A model generated the notes under the pieces. That model ran no database searches. It had not been told where the DNA came from and saw only the letters and a program-made list of their open reading frames with translations. From NCBI GenBank assembly GCA_009746045.1, contig RPFO01000076.1, forward strand, positions 4,065,433 to 4,129,432: a stretch of 64,000 nucleotides of DNA. The letters are read 5' to 3'. The first letter of the stretch is position 1; every line of letters starts with the position of its first letter. Source of the stretch: Mesostigma viride (lineage: Eukaryota; Streptophyta; Mesostigmatophyceae; Mesostigmatales; Mesostigmataceae). Positions 53,503 through 63,486 of this stretch are shown piece after piece. Made by a program: the position numbers and the translations under genes.

Positions 53503-56500
53503 GTGCACCCGCTGTGGCATGGTACCATGCGGCCCACCTGCCGCAAGAACGTGGACGAGCTGGGGCATTTGGACGTCCTGTGCCACAAGTGCCACGGGCC
53601 GCCCCACGGTGACCCCAAGGACTGCAAGCGGCCTCCTTACGGCAAGAAGTGTGAGTCTCCCTCTCATGCTGGCTTGAGTGTGCCTGCTTCACCTCTTTCA
53701 TCTGCATGCCCCACTGTCAGAGCAGTGAGCAGTTCTGGAAAGGTGCTACAGCTGGTTTCAGAAGATTATGTCTCTAAACCAACCTTCACATCTATGGTTC
53801 CCAAGGTGTGCAGAGTGTCCCCATCAGAGGATGCTCATATCAGTTTTCAGGAGCTTGCTTTGCAGTTGCATTTCCTTTATGGGCATGAAGTGAGTGCAGA
53901 GGTGGTGGCAGCAGCAATAGGGGGGGCAGCACTCAGACGTGCATGCCAGGTGGTCAGATCCCACTGCCAGCATTGTCAGTTCAATGCACCCAAACCCCCT
54001 AAGTGGCATGTAGCTACCCCACCTAAGTGCAAGGGCAGGGTGGTAGGAGATGTCTTTCATATCAAAGGACAATCTTACTTGGCACTTAAAGATGCATGGT
54101 CAAGGTACACAACCATTGAACCATTACCTGGAATGGACAAGACACAGTTGCTCAGGGCTCTCTTGATTGCTCAGGCCAGGTACTACCCTGTGGAGGCATT
54201 GTTACTGGATCAGCAGTTCACGTGTCTTGCCAATGAACCAGGGTGTGAGGCTATTGATCTGGCTGGGCTAGAAGATCATGAGAGGCAAGGCATTATTGAA
54301 AGGGCCATCAGGTCCATTAAAACCCTTGTAGCCAAAGAAGATGGCAATCTGCTGGCTGACAGTGGGTCATATGCTGACAGAGCTCTGTGGTCCACCAGGT
54401 TGTGCCAAGTCCTCAACAGGAGGCCACTCATGAAAACCCCACAAGGGGTGATCATTACACCAGATGGATTGCATGCAGGCATTTATCCACCTGAGGTACT
54501 AGCCCTATACAACGCACAGCGAGCACAGACAGCTAGCAGGTTAGCTGTCAAGGATGCAAAGCATCCACGTCCCACCTTCAGAGAAGGGGATCAGGTCCTA
54601 TTCTACAAGGAGTCGGGACTAGGCAAGGTGGGTACCTGGCATGGGCCAGCCACCATCCTAAAATTTAACACCACTGGCAGGACAGTGTTAGTTAAACACA
54701 ATGACACGGGAAAGATTCACAGGTGTTCACCTCACAGGATGAAATTGTATTTTCCAACTGTGTCAGACGTGGCAGAGGAGGAAGAGCTGTTGGCCGACAG
54801 CCCTGTACAGTTGCCTGGCATCCCAGCGTTGCCCAGTGAGTGGTTGTTTGGAACACCCACTGGTGAGTGTGAGAGCCACACCCACTGTGACACCCAGGTC
54901 ACCCTTGATGATTGTAGGCAGTCACTGCAGGCTTGGCCCCCTGCAGCAGAGGGTCACATTGGCAAAACAGGTGATCAGCAACCTATCACCTCTTCAAGTG
55001 TGAACATAGCTCAGCCACTAGCTGCACCTTCCAAACGCAGCCTAGCAGACGCTGTTCGCATTTTACAAGCAGCTCATAGAGCTAAAGCTCAAACTGCTGC
55101 AGGATCAGCTAAGGTGGGGAAGGTTGGGCAGCATGACAATAGCCCATTTATGGTTGCAGTGGACACACAAGCCCAGGTCAGCATTATCAGTGCCCTGGCT
55201 GTGCCCCATATGCCTTTGGAACCTTCACCCTGGCACCATGTGGCTGATTTCTCAGGGCAGTCATCCCTCAAGGTATTAGGTCAGGTCATGTTGACTATAC
55301 TCGGTATCCCCACTCCTTTTCAGGTATTGGAAGGTTATAAAGGGAATGCTTTGTTGGGGGATCCTTTTCTCTGTTACCCTGGTGTCCTCATCTCCAGTGA
55401 TAGACTATCCATCCAGGACATGGGTGGTGTTGATCTGAATCATTTCAAAATTTCTCTTGAAAAACTTCTTAACACCAACATTGCTTCTGTAAAATTTGCT
55501 ACACCCAAGTATGCCCCAGGGCAAGAACCCTGTGTGGCAGACTTGGTTCACAACCAAAAACTTCATCCCAACTCATTTGGATTGGGCAAGCATGATGTGG
55601 CTAAAATGTCTCCTCTTTCTTATGAACAGATAGAGCAAGACTGTCGCACACACATAGGATTCCTAAAATGGGTGGAGGCCTTTAACAAGGCCAGGGAAGA
55701 ATGGGTAGTGCCAGATCCTCTTAGTCCTTCTCATACTCCACCTGTCACACCTATTGACAAAAAGCCTGCAGGGTGCAAGCACTTGCGCCTGAAGTTTGTG
55801 TGTAAACATAAGCCAGCAGCAGATGGGTCAGTCATTTTCATGCTAGACCTTGTGTGACAGAGTTCAAGGGCACCACTGATCTGACAGAGGCAGAGTTGTA
55901 CACGCCAGGCATTCAGCAAACATCCTTAAAAATCTTGCTGTCTGTCTTTGTGGGTCATCTCAATGATGGGGATGACTATGTATGTAAGGCTACAGACATT
56001 AAAAGGGCTTTCTTGAAAGGCTCACCTGAGATAGCACAACAAGTGTGGCATGGTCAGGTGTATGTAGTCTCCACTCCCAGAGTTTGGGCAAAACACATCC
56101 CTCAGCAGTACCTGAAAGCTAACATAGGTGTTGAAGGGCTGCAATCAGCTCCTCGAATTTTCAGGATGTCAGCTCAGGCTGTGTTTGAAAAGCTAGGGGC
56201 TAGATATGATGACATAGACCCTTGCTTCTTTGTGGTCCCACACCCTCATGGCATACTCACCTTTGTGTGGCATGGGGATGATCAGCTGATTGCTGGGCCA
56301 AGGCGTGCTGTAGATGATTTTATTCAACAAGTGTCACAGCATTTTGAGATTGGCAAGCAAGTAGAGCTGGGCACCACTGCCATAAAATTTTGTGGCACAA
56401 TGTTACAACTCCAGCAGCATCAAAACCAGTGGGTGTGTGCACTTTATTCTCCCAATGATTACATGCACAGCTGCTTGGAGGTTTTGCAAACAAAAATCAA

Positions 56501-57209
56501 ACCTGGAGCCTGTCCTACCATTAGAGGCAAGCTGGGGTGGTTGTGCTCAACGTGTGCACCTCACCTGGCTGTGGTTAGCAGAGTTGATGATGATGTCTTG
56601 ATGCAAGTAGGTCACAAAGCCATCACCAAAACTCTCCAGGAAGGCCCTCCCCTTATCTTGCACTCCTTGGATCTCCACAAAACCATTCACATCCAAGCTA
56701 TGATGGATAGTTCCATGGAGTCCAGGCAGATTACCAAGTTGCAGGCAAGGGAGTCAGGCTTGTATTTTGTGCAGAATGATGATGCACCCTTGTCTCTCAT
56801 TTCATGGTACAGCCGGTTGCATAGACGCAAGGCTGTCAGCAGCAATGCTGCTGAGTGCAGGGCAGTGGTGTCAGCAGTGCTTCATGCCAGGTACTTGAAT
56901 CATGTGCTGGTTTGGTTGCAGATGCAAGCAGGCAGCAATGCTGGGGTGGTGGCACACTTGCTCACTGACAGTCAGTCAGTCCTCAGTTTCCTTGCTAACC
57001 CCTATGCTGTGCACACTGATCTTGACTGGGTGGTCCTTAAACAGGAGTCCACCTACTGGGAGTCCACCCGTCACGTGGAGGACAAACACAACGCTGCTGA
57101 TGCACTCACTAAAGTGCCTCAGCAGGCAGCTGACCAATACCAGCTGTTGTACCACTTGATGAACCCCTATGGCAAGCAGGCAACCCTGCCCCATAGGGGG
57201 GACGCCTAG
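53503..57209 (+). pseudogene. pol: pol of element G: IN, PR-like, RT, RNase H; one frameshift
   Basis: First part 53503-55857: Cys/His segment CHKCHGPPHGDPKDC, integrase zinc region (LHFLYGHE; HCQHCQ), Asp in VVGDVFHIKG, Asp in LLLDQQFTC, Glu in GIIERAIRSIK, and integrase C-terminus FREGDQVLFYKES. The retropepsin-like VDTQAQVSII (55162-55173) and ALLGDPFLC follow, then RT start. A one-base change near 55827 moves the frame; the second part 55854-57209 holds TDIKRAFLKGS, HGDD (56271-56282), MMDSSMESRQ, AECRAVVS, LTDSQSV and NAADALTK. The IN-PR-RT-RH order matches the other family. Confidence 0.92.
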
Positions 57210-57616
57210 CAGGGTCCTGTTCACCAGGGCCGCCTAGGTAACCCAGTACCCCTTGGGCAGGTCCAAGGGGTAGGTTGTGGCTTCCAGCAAGGGGGGTTGG
57301 TTGGAGTCTGTTTTCATACATCTGCGTGCCCTATGCCCAATAAAATCTGTTTTGATTTTTTCAACACCATGGAATTTCGTTATGCCACCTTCATAGGTGG
57401 GCATGGGATGTATCTCACATTCTTTCTCCACTAGGGTGTATGCCTTGGTGGATTGGCCTTGAGCTCAGTGGCTCAGGTGCCTCCCATTCAAGTGGAGGGT
57501 CAAAGCTCCCTTGACAGGTGGTTACCCAGGACCCCAGTTCACTGTGGATATCCTGGGCCACCTGGCCTCACTGTTCAGTGGCAGTAAAGGCATGGGTGCT
57601 GTCATGTTGTCTAGTA

Positions 57617-57890
57617 CAACGTGCTCAGCCAGGTGCAGGATGAAATATTCCTGTCACCTGTCACCAGGACTTCAGCCACCACTGTGCAGGGCAGGGGTGG
57701 CTGGTCCCACACGTTGTGCAGGTGCAACGTGGCCAGGTCCAGGATGTCATAGTCCTGTCACCTGTCACTAGGACTTCAGCCCCCTCTGTGCAGGGCAGGG
57801 GTGGCTGGTCCTCACATGTTGTGCAGGTACAACATGGACAGTGCAGGGTGCAATAAACCTGTCCACTGTCACTCCTCAGGTTGCAGGTAA
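57617..57890. repeat. Tandem repeat, ~107-bp period, in 3' UTR of G
   Basis: Units start near 57617, 57725 and 57830 (the last partial); shared words include CCTGTCACCTGTCAC and GTGCAGGGCAGGGGTGGC. Confidence 0.8.
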
Positions 57891-58143
57891 CCTGAGCTCA
57901 GTTGACCCAGCCTGGCTGGGTATTTTTTCTCTGAGTGGGCGATGATGATGGAACAACATGGAACCTCTTAAACGGTTACCTTGGCATTTTTACAATGGCT
58001 CTCTTGGCTGGTGATGCACTCCCTGGATAGGCAGACAGGCATAGCTATCTCCCTTGTGAGCTCGCGAGGAGGAGGAACTCCCCGGGCATGTTGAGCTAAA
58101 CGTGATGCCATCACAAGTATTGCACGAGTTCTGGGGCCCATCT

Positions 58144-58154
58144 TTTTCAGTCCA
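58144..58154 (+). promoter_or_regulatory. 3' UTR complement of the primer-binding site (G)
   Basis: TTTTCAGTCCA pairs over 11 bases with 50663-50673 and ends in CCA, as a tRNA 3' end would. Confidence 0.6.
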
Positions 58155-58273
58155 GATGTTGCAGTATGGGTGTCAGTTGCTCAGCACCTCAGTCAGCTTG
58201 GAGTCAGTCTCCTAGCTGGGCAGGGTCAGGCTTGAAGTCGCTAGCCTTCAACCTGAAAGGAAAACATAATGGG

Positions 58274-58735
58274 AGTTAGATGAGATGCTTAGGCTGACAC
58301 ACGGATTTCCGGCCTGCGCGCCGCGTATTGCCTACCGCGGTTGAGCGGGACACCTCAGTACAGTACGGCAGGGTGTACGGTACTGAGGTGTCATGTATGT
58401 GGACCGATGTGCGGTTAGTGCCAGACTGTGCCTAGACTCCAGCTCGACCCGCCAGACCCGGGTTATCCGGTTCTGGACGGGCCGAGTGTAGTTGATGCTA
58501 GTGACGTGGTCGCATGGCATTGCAGTGTACAGTTGTCCACTGGTGAGGTGCTGCAGGTAGCACCGCCATAGGCATATAGGCGTAGCACTGGGGAGTGCCG
58601 CAGCACCCGAGTTTGCCCAGACGTTCCATTCTGAGCCCTCAGCTTCCATTGCTCTCTCATTGTATTATTGCTAATACAATCATCATTCGCTTTCAGCTTC
58701 AGCAGTTGTTCGTCGTCCCTAGTCTCCATCCAACT
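58274..58735 (+). repeat. 3' LTR of element G
   Basis: 462 bp; ends CATCCAACT and is followed by CTGAT. Confidence 0.92.
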
Positions 58736-58740
58736 CTGAT

Positions 58741-59184
58741 GGTTGAACAGTCGCGCTGCTCCCAGTCCAATGGCCACTATCTGGCCCAGTGCCTCCCGCG
58801 CCAAATCCAGCTGCGACACGGTCACGTGCCCGCCCTGGTGAGCCACCTCCAGACCGTAAATCGTCGAGGACAGCTCGTCCCTTAGCGACACAAACGTTTC
58901 GACGGCCTCTCGCGACAATTCGCCGGGAGCTGTCGAAGCCTCAATCTGCATCACAATCAGGGGTCGCTCGCCGCCGGCCCTGCTGCAGTTCCACAAACTG
59001 CCACCCAACCTTTCTTCGCCAGCCCCCTTGCCAGGTACGCCGCCTGGACGAAGGTTGATGCGGTGCTCGGATGAGCGTAGGGATGAAAAGGTCGTGTTCG
59101 CTCCGGGGCTCCTACCCGAAGCTGCGGCTGCGAGCTTTGGCTTTGCGAAGGCTCAATGGCCTGTTCCCTCGGCACGTTGGACAT
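58741..59184 (-). pseudogene. ORF0 of element E, 5' part
   Basis: ATG at 59184 (MSNVPREQAIEPSQ), continuing TFVQAAYLARGLAKKGWVAVC, STAPGELSREAV and YGLEVAHQGGHVTVSQ to the element G insertion. Near-identical to ORF0 of C. The stretch before SDP suggests a small change at 58960. The rest is at 49463-50199. Confidence 0.8.
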
Positions 59185-59199
59185 GAAGATGTAAGGAGA

Positions 59200-59209
59200 C
59201 AATAATACG
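59200..59209 (-). promoter_or_regulatory. Primer-binding-position site, element E
   Basis: CGTATTATTG on the minus strand after the 5' LTR; complementary to 41906-41915. Confidence 0.6.
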
Positions 59210-59854
59210 AGTTAGAAAGAGCTCCCAACGTATGTGAGCTCTTGGTCTTTCACAGCGCGTCTTAGCCAATGTTGCAAGGCAGCAACCTTAAATCTGTTCA
59301 CCAGGCCACGACCACGGTGGGCACTTCCACGACCAAGGTGGCACCCACGGTTCGTGCTTTCCGAGATAGCTGGTCATCCCCCATGACCAAGCTATATCCT
59401 TTGCGTTGTTCCTCGTTCCCATCGGCGTGACGAGGCACGTGCAGGCGTGCAAGCAAATCCACAACGTCCACTGGCATCAGTGCAGAGCCAGGACGTACTG
59501 GATTTGCCTAGACTCTGCAACCTAGGAAGTACAGGACCTGTCACAGGCCTGCAAGGTCTAGTATCCTTGCAGCCCTGTGCCAGCTCCAGTACCCTGCTAG
59601 TCACAGGCTGCTGCTCCTCCTGGTCTACGTGGACCACAGTCACGTGATAGACAGGCTAAGCCTGTGCAGGCACGGCCTGCCACGTGTCCTGTCCACTACA
59701 CCAGAAGACTGCACCCTAGTCGGCCACGGATGGCTAGGACTTCGGGACTTGATATCTTTCTCGTCCCTTGTCTGTTTCAGGCGGTCAGCACGGCGTTGGA
59801 AAGGTCTTTCCAAACTGCATCCACTTAGCATATTGGTTGCCCAAAATGCTAACT
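59210..59854 (-). repeat. 5' LTR of element E
   Basis: 645 bp; a few substitutions from 40950-41594. Confidence 0.92.
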
Positions 59855-60764
59855 GTGGCGGTTCTCAAAGCCCAGGGGGCGCCTGGCGCCCTCTCCATCA
59901 CGAATGTCAGACCTAGCGGCCGGCGGTAACATGTTGGGCAGGTCGTCGTCATCCCACTCGTCGTGATCCTCCTCCCCACCGTTGGCGTCTTCTTCATCCG
60001 TTTGCAGGACGCGGTCGAATGCCTGCCGCAGGGAGTATTGGCCGTTAGCGGTGCAGAGTGCACCGCGCAGCGCCCCGTCTAGGGGCAATTCGTGATATTT
60101 GCGTCGGAGGCGCTCTCGCAGCCCCGGCGCAACCAACAGGAGGAACACTCGTGGGTAGGCCATGAGTGCGGTCAGCGTGGTCATACAAGCATCGCACTTA
60201 CACCCGGGTTGGTGAGTCTCCCAGGCCGTGCCGACCACCACCTGCCCCTGGCGCTCCCGCCTAGTCTCCACCTTGAAACCACAGTGGAGCTCCATCATCT
60301 CGCGGAAGGCCTCCTGCCTGTCGTTGGGCCACCCGAGCGCTGAGGCCGCGAGGTTATTCGAGGGAAACTTCCCATATCGCTGCCTCCGCCGATCGAGGGT
60401 CACGTCCTCCATGCCGTAATCCCTCAGGAAGATCCTCGGGTTGAAGGTGTCCTTGTTGAGCTCCTCGGCGTTCCGGGCCTGTCGCGCTAATTCCTCCATG
60501 TCCGTTGTTACCCTCGCCTCTCCTTCTTCCAGGCGTAGCCGTTTGCCACGGCCGGAATCCCGAGAAGGTCCGTCGTCCTGTGCTGCCAGCCGCCGTGCCG
60601 CGAACGCCTTTGGGGCGCCGTCCTCAGGGGACGCTGGAGGGGTGTGGTGCACCACCGGTCTGTCCGCCTTTGGGGCGGCTTCCGGGGACTCGGGGAGCGT
60701 CAGGTGTACCAAAGGACTGTCGCTGCTGCCGGAGCTGGGACTGGCCTCCTTTGGGGAGCCCGTC
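59855..60764 (-). CDS. Extra 3' ORF of Gy1, N-terminal part
   Basis: Follows the integrase on the same strand after a short intron (acceptor CTCCTGTGCAG; donor AG-GTATGT near 60891). Ser/Pro-rich start with two related blocks (VHLTLPESPEAAPKAD, VHHTPPASPEDGAPKA), a basic patch (GRGKRLRLEEGE), then folded sequence: FNPRIFLRDYGMEDVTLDRRR, ALGWPNDRQEAFREMMELHCG, CKCDACMTTLTALMAYPRVF, RRKYHELPLDGALRGALC, and an acidic stretch. It is cut by element E at FENRH and continues at 40949. I recognise no family. The first Met in the exon is near 60500, so the start is uncertain. Confidence 0.55.
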
Positions 60765-60891
60765 TGCACAGGAGAATACCACACACATTGACACACGTGA
60801 GTTCTTGTGCCATACCGACTAGTGTACTCTGTACCTGTGGTATGTACGGTGTACCAGTGGTATGTACATACCTCTGTGTGTACGTACATAC
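60765..60891 (-). other. Probable intron between integrase and extra ORF (Gy1)
   Basis: Donor AG-GTATGT two bases after the integrase stop codon and acceptor TTCTCCTGTGCAG. The interior has repeated GTATGTAC words. Splicing here would place the extra ORF on a subgenomic or 3'-processed mRNA. Confidence 0.45.
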
Positions 60892-60893
60892 CT

Positions 60894-62769
60894 CTAGTGT
60901 AACCTGTGGACCTTCTTGTACGCGTCTAGCAACCGCTTGCAGCCAGAGAGCTCCTTCTCCGTCCTCCAAGAGTCCTCTGCCCCATGTCTAGAAAACTTCC
61001 ACCGGATCCGATATTGGCGTTGTCGACCACGCCCGGAATCCCGGTGGGCGACAATCTCCTCGACCTCATCCTCCTGTTCCCCTGTCTCCGGGTCGTATTC
61101 CACAGGAGCCGGGGGATTGAGTCTACCCTGGATCGAGTTTTGGTGGTACAGCTTGAGCTGGTCGCGGTGGAAGGTTGTCGCGGTGCCCCATGAGATGGGC
61201 ACGTCCACCTTGAACATGACATCATCCCATTTCTCTAGCACCTGGTGAGGTCCCAGGTAGATGGGCCGGATCTTCGTTTTGAGCTCCCCTTCCACCTTCT
61301 GGGAGAATCGACCGAGCTGGGGTCCCTCTACCAGAACCCAGTCCCCGACCTCGATGTCCGGTGCTCTAGAGTCCCGCTTGCCTTCCACGCGAGCCATGTT
61401 GCGCTCAGCGGCGGCCCGGTACCCTTTAACCGCACTGTTGTGGGCCTGGCGCATCTTCTCCAGCAGGCTGCTCACACCCGCCTGAGTAGTGCGCAGCACC
61501 TCCGGTTCCGCCAGCGCCGGACTTGTCAGTAAGTCGGTCGGCGTCAGCGGATGCCGTCCTGTGTTGAGAAAGAACGGGGTGAGGCCATGGGCGGCCTGTG
61601 GTGCGTTGTTCAGGGAGAACTCCACAAAGCACAGCAACTCCTCCCAGTTGCTGCCCACCTCGTCGGTGTAATGGCGCATGGTTTCCTGAACCGTGCGGTT
61701 GAGCCGCTCCACCAGATGGGAGGACGAGCTGTGATAAGCCGTCCCTAGCGACACCTTGGTTCCCAGGCAGTCGAAGAACTCCTGCCAGAACCGGGCTGTG
61801 AAGAGCGTGTCTCGGTCCGAGATGAACTGGCGGCTGAGTCCGTGGAACCGGAAGACGTGGTTGAGGTACAGTTTGGCACACCCCTCGGCTGTCAGGTCAG
61901 CCGGACAGGGGGCCAGGTGGCACATGCGCGTGAGTCGGTCCACGAACACCAAGATCTTGCTGTTGCCATTCTTGGTCTTCTTAAAGGGGCCGACGAAATC
62001 CATCTGGATCGAGTCCCAGGGACCCAGGGGATCAGGTAGTGTCTTTGGAACAGCCTGAGTACCCGTGTTCTGGGACTTGGCTACCTGGCACGACGGGCAT
62101 TCGCGTATATAGGCCTTGATGTAGTCCTTCATGCCAGGCCAGTAGAAATGGCGGCGCGCCCGTGGTAGCAGCCGATGAATGCCCTGGTGACCGCCGACAA
62201 GAGAATCGTGGAGCTCGTGGAGCAAAGCTGCTCGACAGAGCTCGGGTATGTAGAGGCGCCACGTGTCAGGGCGCACCATGACGTATAGGCGTCCCTCTTG
62301 GAACTTGCACGGGAGCCTGCCCATCATCTTGGGGTGTGACTTGATCACCTCCAAGGCGGCCGGCTCAGTAACCGTGAAGCGGCTGATCAGCGTCTCCAGG
62401 GGGGATGTGACCGTGTACGCATCGGCCTCGTCCTCCTCCTCCGGTTGGTCAAGCGCCGAGTGTAGGTACTCAGACACGACCACCGGAGATCCAAGAGGTT
62501 CCAGATGAAAAATGGCCTGAGCCACAGCACCAAGGGGAACCCGCGTGTGGGATCCCTGAGCCACAGCACCGAGGGGAACCCGCGTGTGGGATCCCTCCCC
62601 TTCCCCGGGGGACCGCGCGTCCACGCGCTGGTCGTCGTCGCCATCGGGGGGCGACAAGGCATCCGGGGTGGTATGACTCATGTGGAACAGGTAGCGCGCC
62701 CGCGGCGACCGTGGGGGGTCATCGTAGAGCGGGGCGCCAGGCGCCTCCTCGCAGGTGGTATGGAGCACC
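60894..62769 (-). pseudogene. Gypsy-type integrase with chromodomain (Gy1), 5'-truncated
   Basis: Frame open from the Gy2 LTR boundary to 60894. Order: acidic linker with a duplicated 13-residue unit, HHCC zinc finger (HDSLVGGHQGIH...CPSCQVAK), catalytic core with Asp in QMDFVGPFKK, Asp in SDRDTLFTARFW and Glu in HLVERLNRTVQE, the GPY/F-like region (RPIYLGPHQVLEKW, FHRDQLKLYH) and a C-terminal chromodomain-like segment (QYRIRWKFSRHGAEDSWRTEKEL). Chromodomain integrases target marked chromatin. RT is missing because Gy2 is inserted at 62770. Confidence 0.85.
62519..62596. repeat. 39-bp in-frame tandem duplication in Gy1 pol
   Basis: Two units (62519-62557, 62558-62596) differing at one base; duplicates 13 residues upstream of the integrase. 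Confidence 0.9.
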
Positions 62770-63473
62770 TGTAACGTGCCAAACCCATCGGCCAGGCACG
62801 TTGGGAAAGATCGTTTCTATCTACGGGACCATCGTCCCGGTTTGTTGCCTGCCTGAGTAGGAAGGGGGATCACTATTCTATGGGCTACTTGCTGTCATCA
62901 CAGCGTAGGCCCAGAGGCATTATATTAATTACCTTCTTGTATTCTTGCAATTGCAGTTGTACAAGGATATGTGTTGGACATGATTGTATTAAAAGGAATA
63001 GATTCGTAGCTCAGATTAACTGAGGTGGGTGAGTCGGCGGATTGACGAACGACTGTCTTGTCCATCGTCCTCGCACACCTTTATGCCAAGCAGTGCCACT
63101 AGGTCAGCACTGCTGTCCCGACCCTTGTGGCTCGGAACAGGCATGCGAATATTCCACGCTTAATTTCCATTACTGTAGTGGGCCGAACTACGGGTCGAAC
63201 ATAGGGCTAGTCGACCTCTAGCCATGTCCGTGGTAACCATCGTTACGTTATGCCATCGGACACACATCCATCGATATATATCCCAATGTCACCAATATTA
63301 CTCTAGATATCAACTGTCGGCACCCTCGAATACACAAGCAGAGGTGTGCCGGAAGGTATGGACTTCAAACCACCTTAGGTATCTATCTCTTTTTGCACGT
63401 ATCTTTTTATACCATATTTCTTTTGCCAAACTCTCTCGTGCTCACTAGGTTCGGCCCTAGTCGGCACGCTACA
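62770..63473 (-). repeat. 3' LTR of gypsy-like element Gy2
   Basis: 704 bp with inverted ends TGTAGCGTGCC / GGCACGTTACA on the minus strand. Preceded by a polypurine tract on its right, so it is the 3' LTR of an element lying to the right. It interrupts the Gy1 integrase frame; the flank is GCACC and the other target copy is outside the window. Confidence 0.75.
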
Positions 63474-63486
63474 CTCCTCCCCCCCC
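63474..63486 (-). promoter_or_regulatory. Polypurine tract of Gy2
   Basis: GGGGGGGGAGGAG on the minus strand, identical to that of Gy1. Confidence 0.8.

Larger units (their letters stand above)
57210..58273 (+). other. 3' UTR of element G
   Basis: AATAAA at 57339-57344. About 57460-57520, GAGCTCAGTGGCTCAGG (A-box-like) is followed by GGAGGGTCAAAGCTCCC (weak T-arm/B-box-like). A tandem repeat follows at 57617-57890, the primer-complement site at 58144-58154, and a purine-rich tract (GAAAGGAAAACATAATGGG) before the LTR. Confidence 0.65.
50205..58735 (+). mobile_element. Copia-like element G (second family), full length
   Basis: LTRs 50205-50662 and 58274-58735; target duplication CTGAT at 50200-50204 and 58736-58740. 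Inserted in ORF0 of element E. Order: primer site, ORF0-like region, gag, pol, 3' UTR, 3' LTR. The LTRs differ by a 4-bp indel and at least one substitution, so insertion is recent, but several frameshifts are present. Nucleotide sequence is unrelated to family A-E, while protein order and unusual motifs are shared. Confidence 0.93.
40950..59854 (-). mobile_element. Copia-like element E, rearranged, split by element G
   Basis: LTRs at 40950-41594 (3') and 59210-59854 (5'), both 645 bp with a handful of differences. Flanks GTGCC and GTGGC are an imperfect target duplication, with one extra base at the left end. Between them: 3' UTR, a partial RNase H/RT copy (42607-43768), a mosaic of short element fragments (43765-44781), then most of pol, gag, and ORF0 interrupted by element G. 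The 3' half is therefore partly duplicated. Confidence 0.88.
39718..62769 (-). mobile_element. Gypsy-like element Gy1, 3' part, split by element E
   Basis: Minus strand: integrase with chromodomain (62769-60894), short intron, an extra ORF in two pieces (60764-59855 and 40949-40527), polypurine tract and 3' LTR. The upstream part (gag, protease, RT) is absent because Gy2 cuts in at 62770. Element E with nested G occupies 40950-59854. Confidence 0.75.

Noticed and set aside
52962-53707. Minus-strand poly-Cys/poly-Val/poly-Leu proteins
   Set aside because: Antisense translations of the CAA microsatellite in gag of element G.
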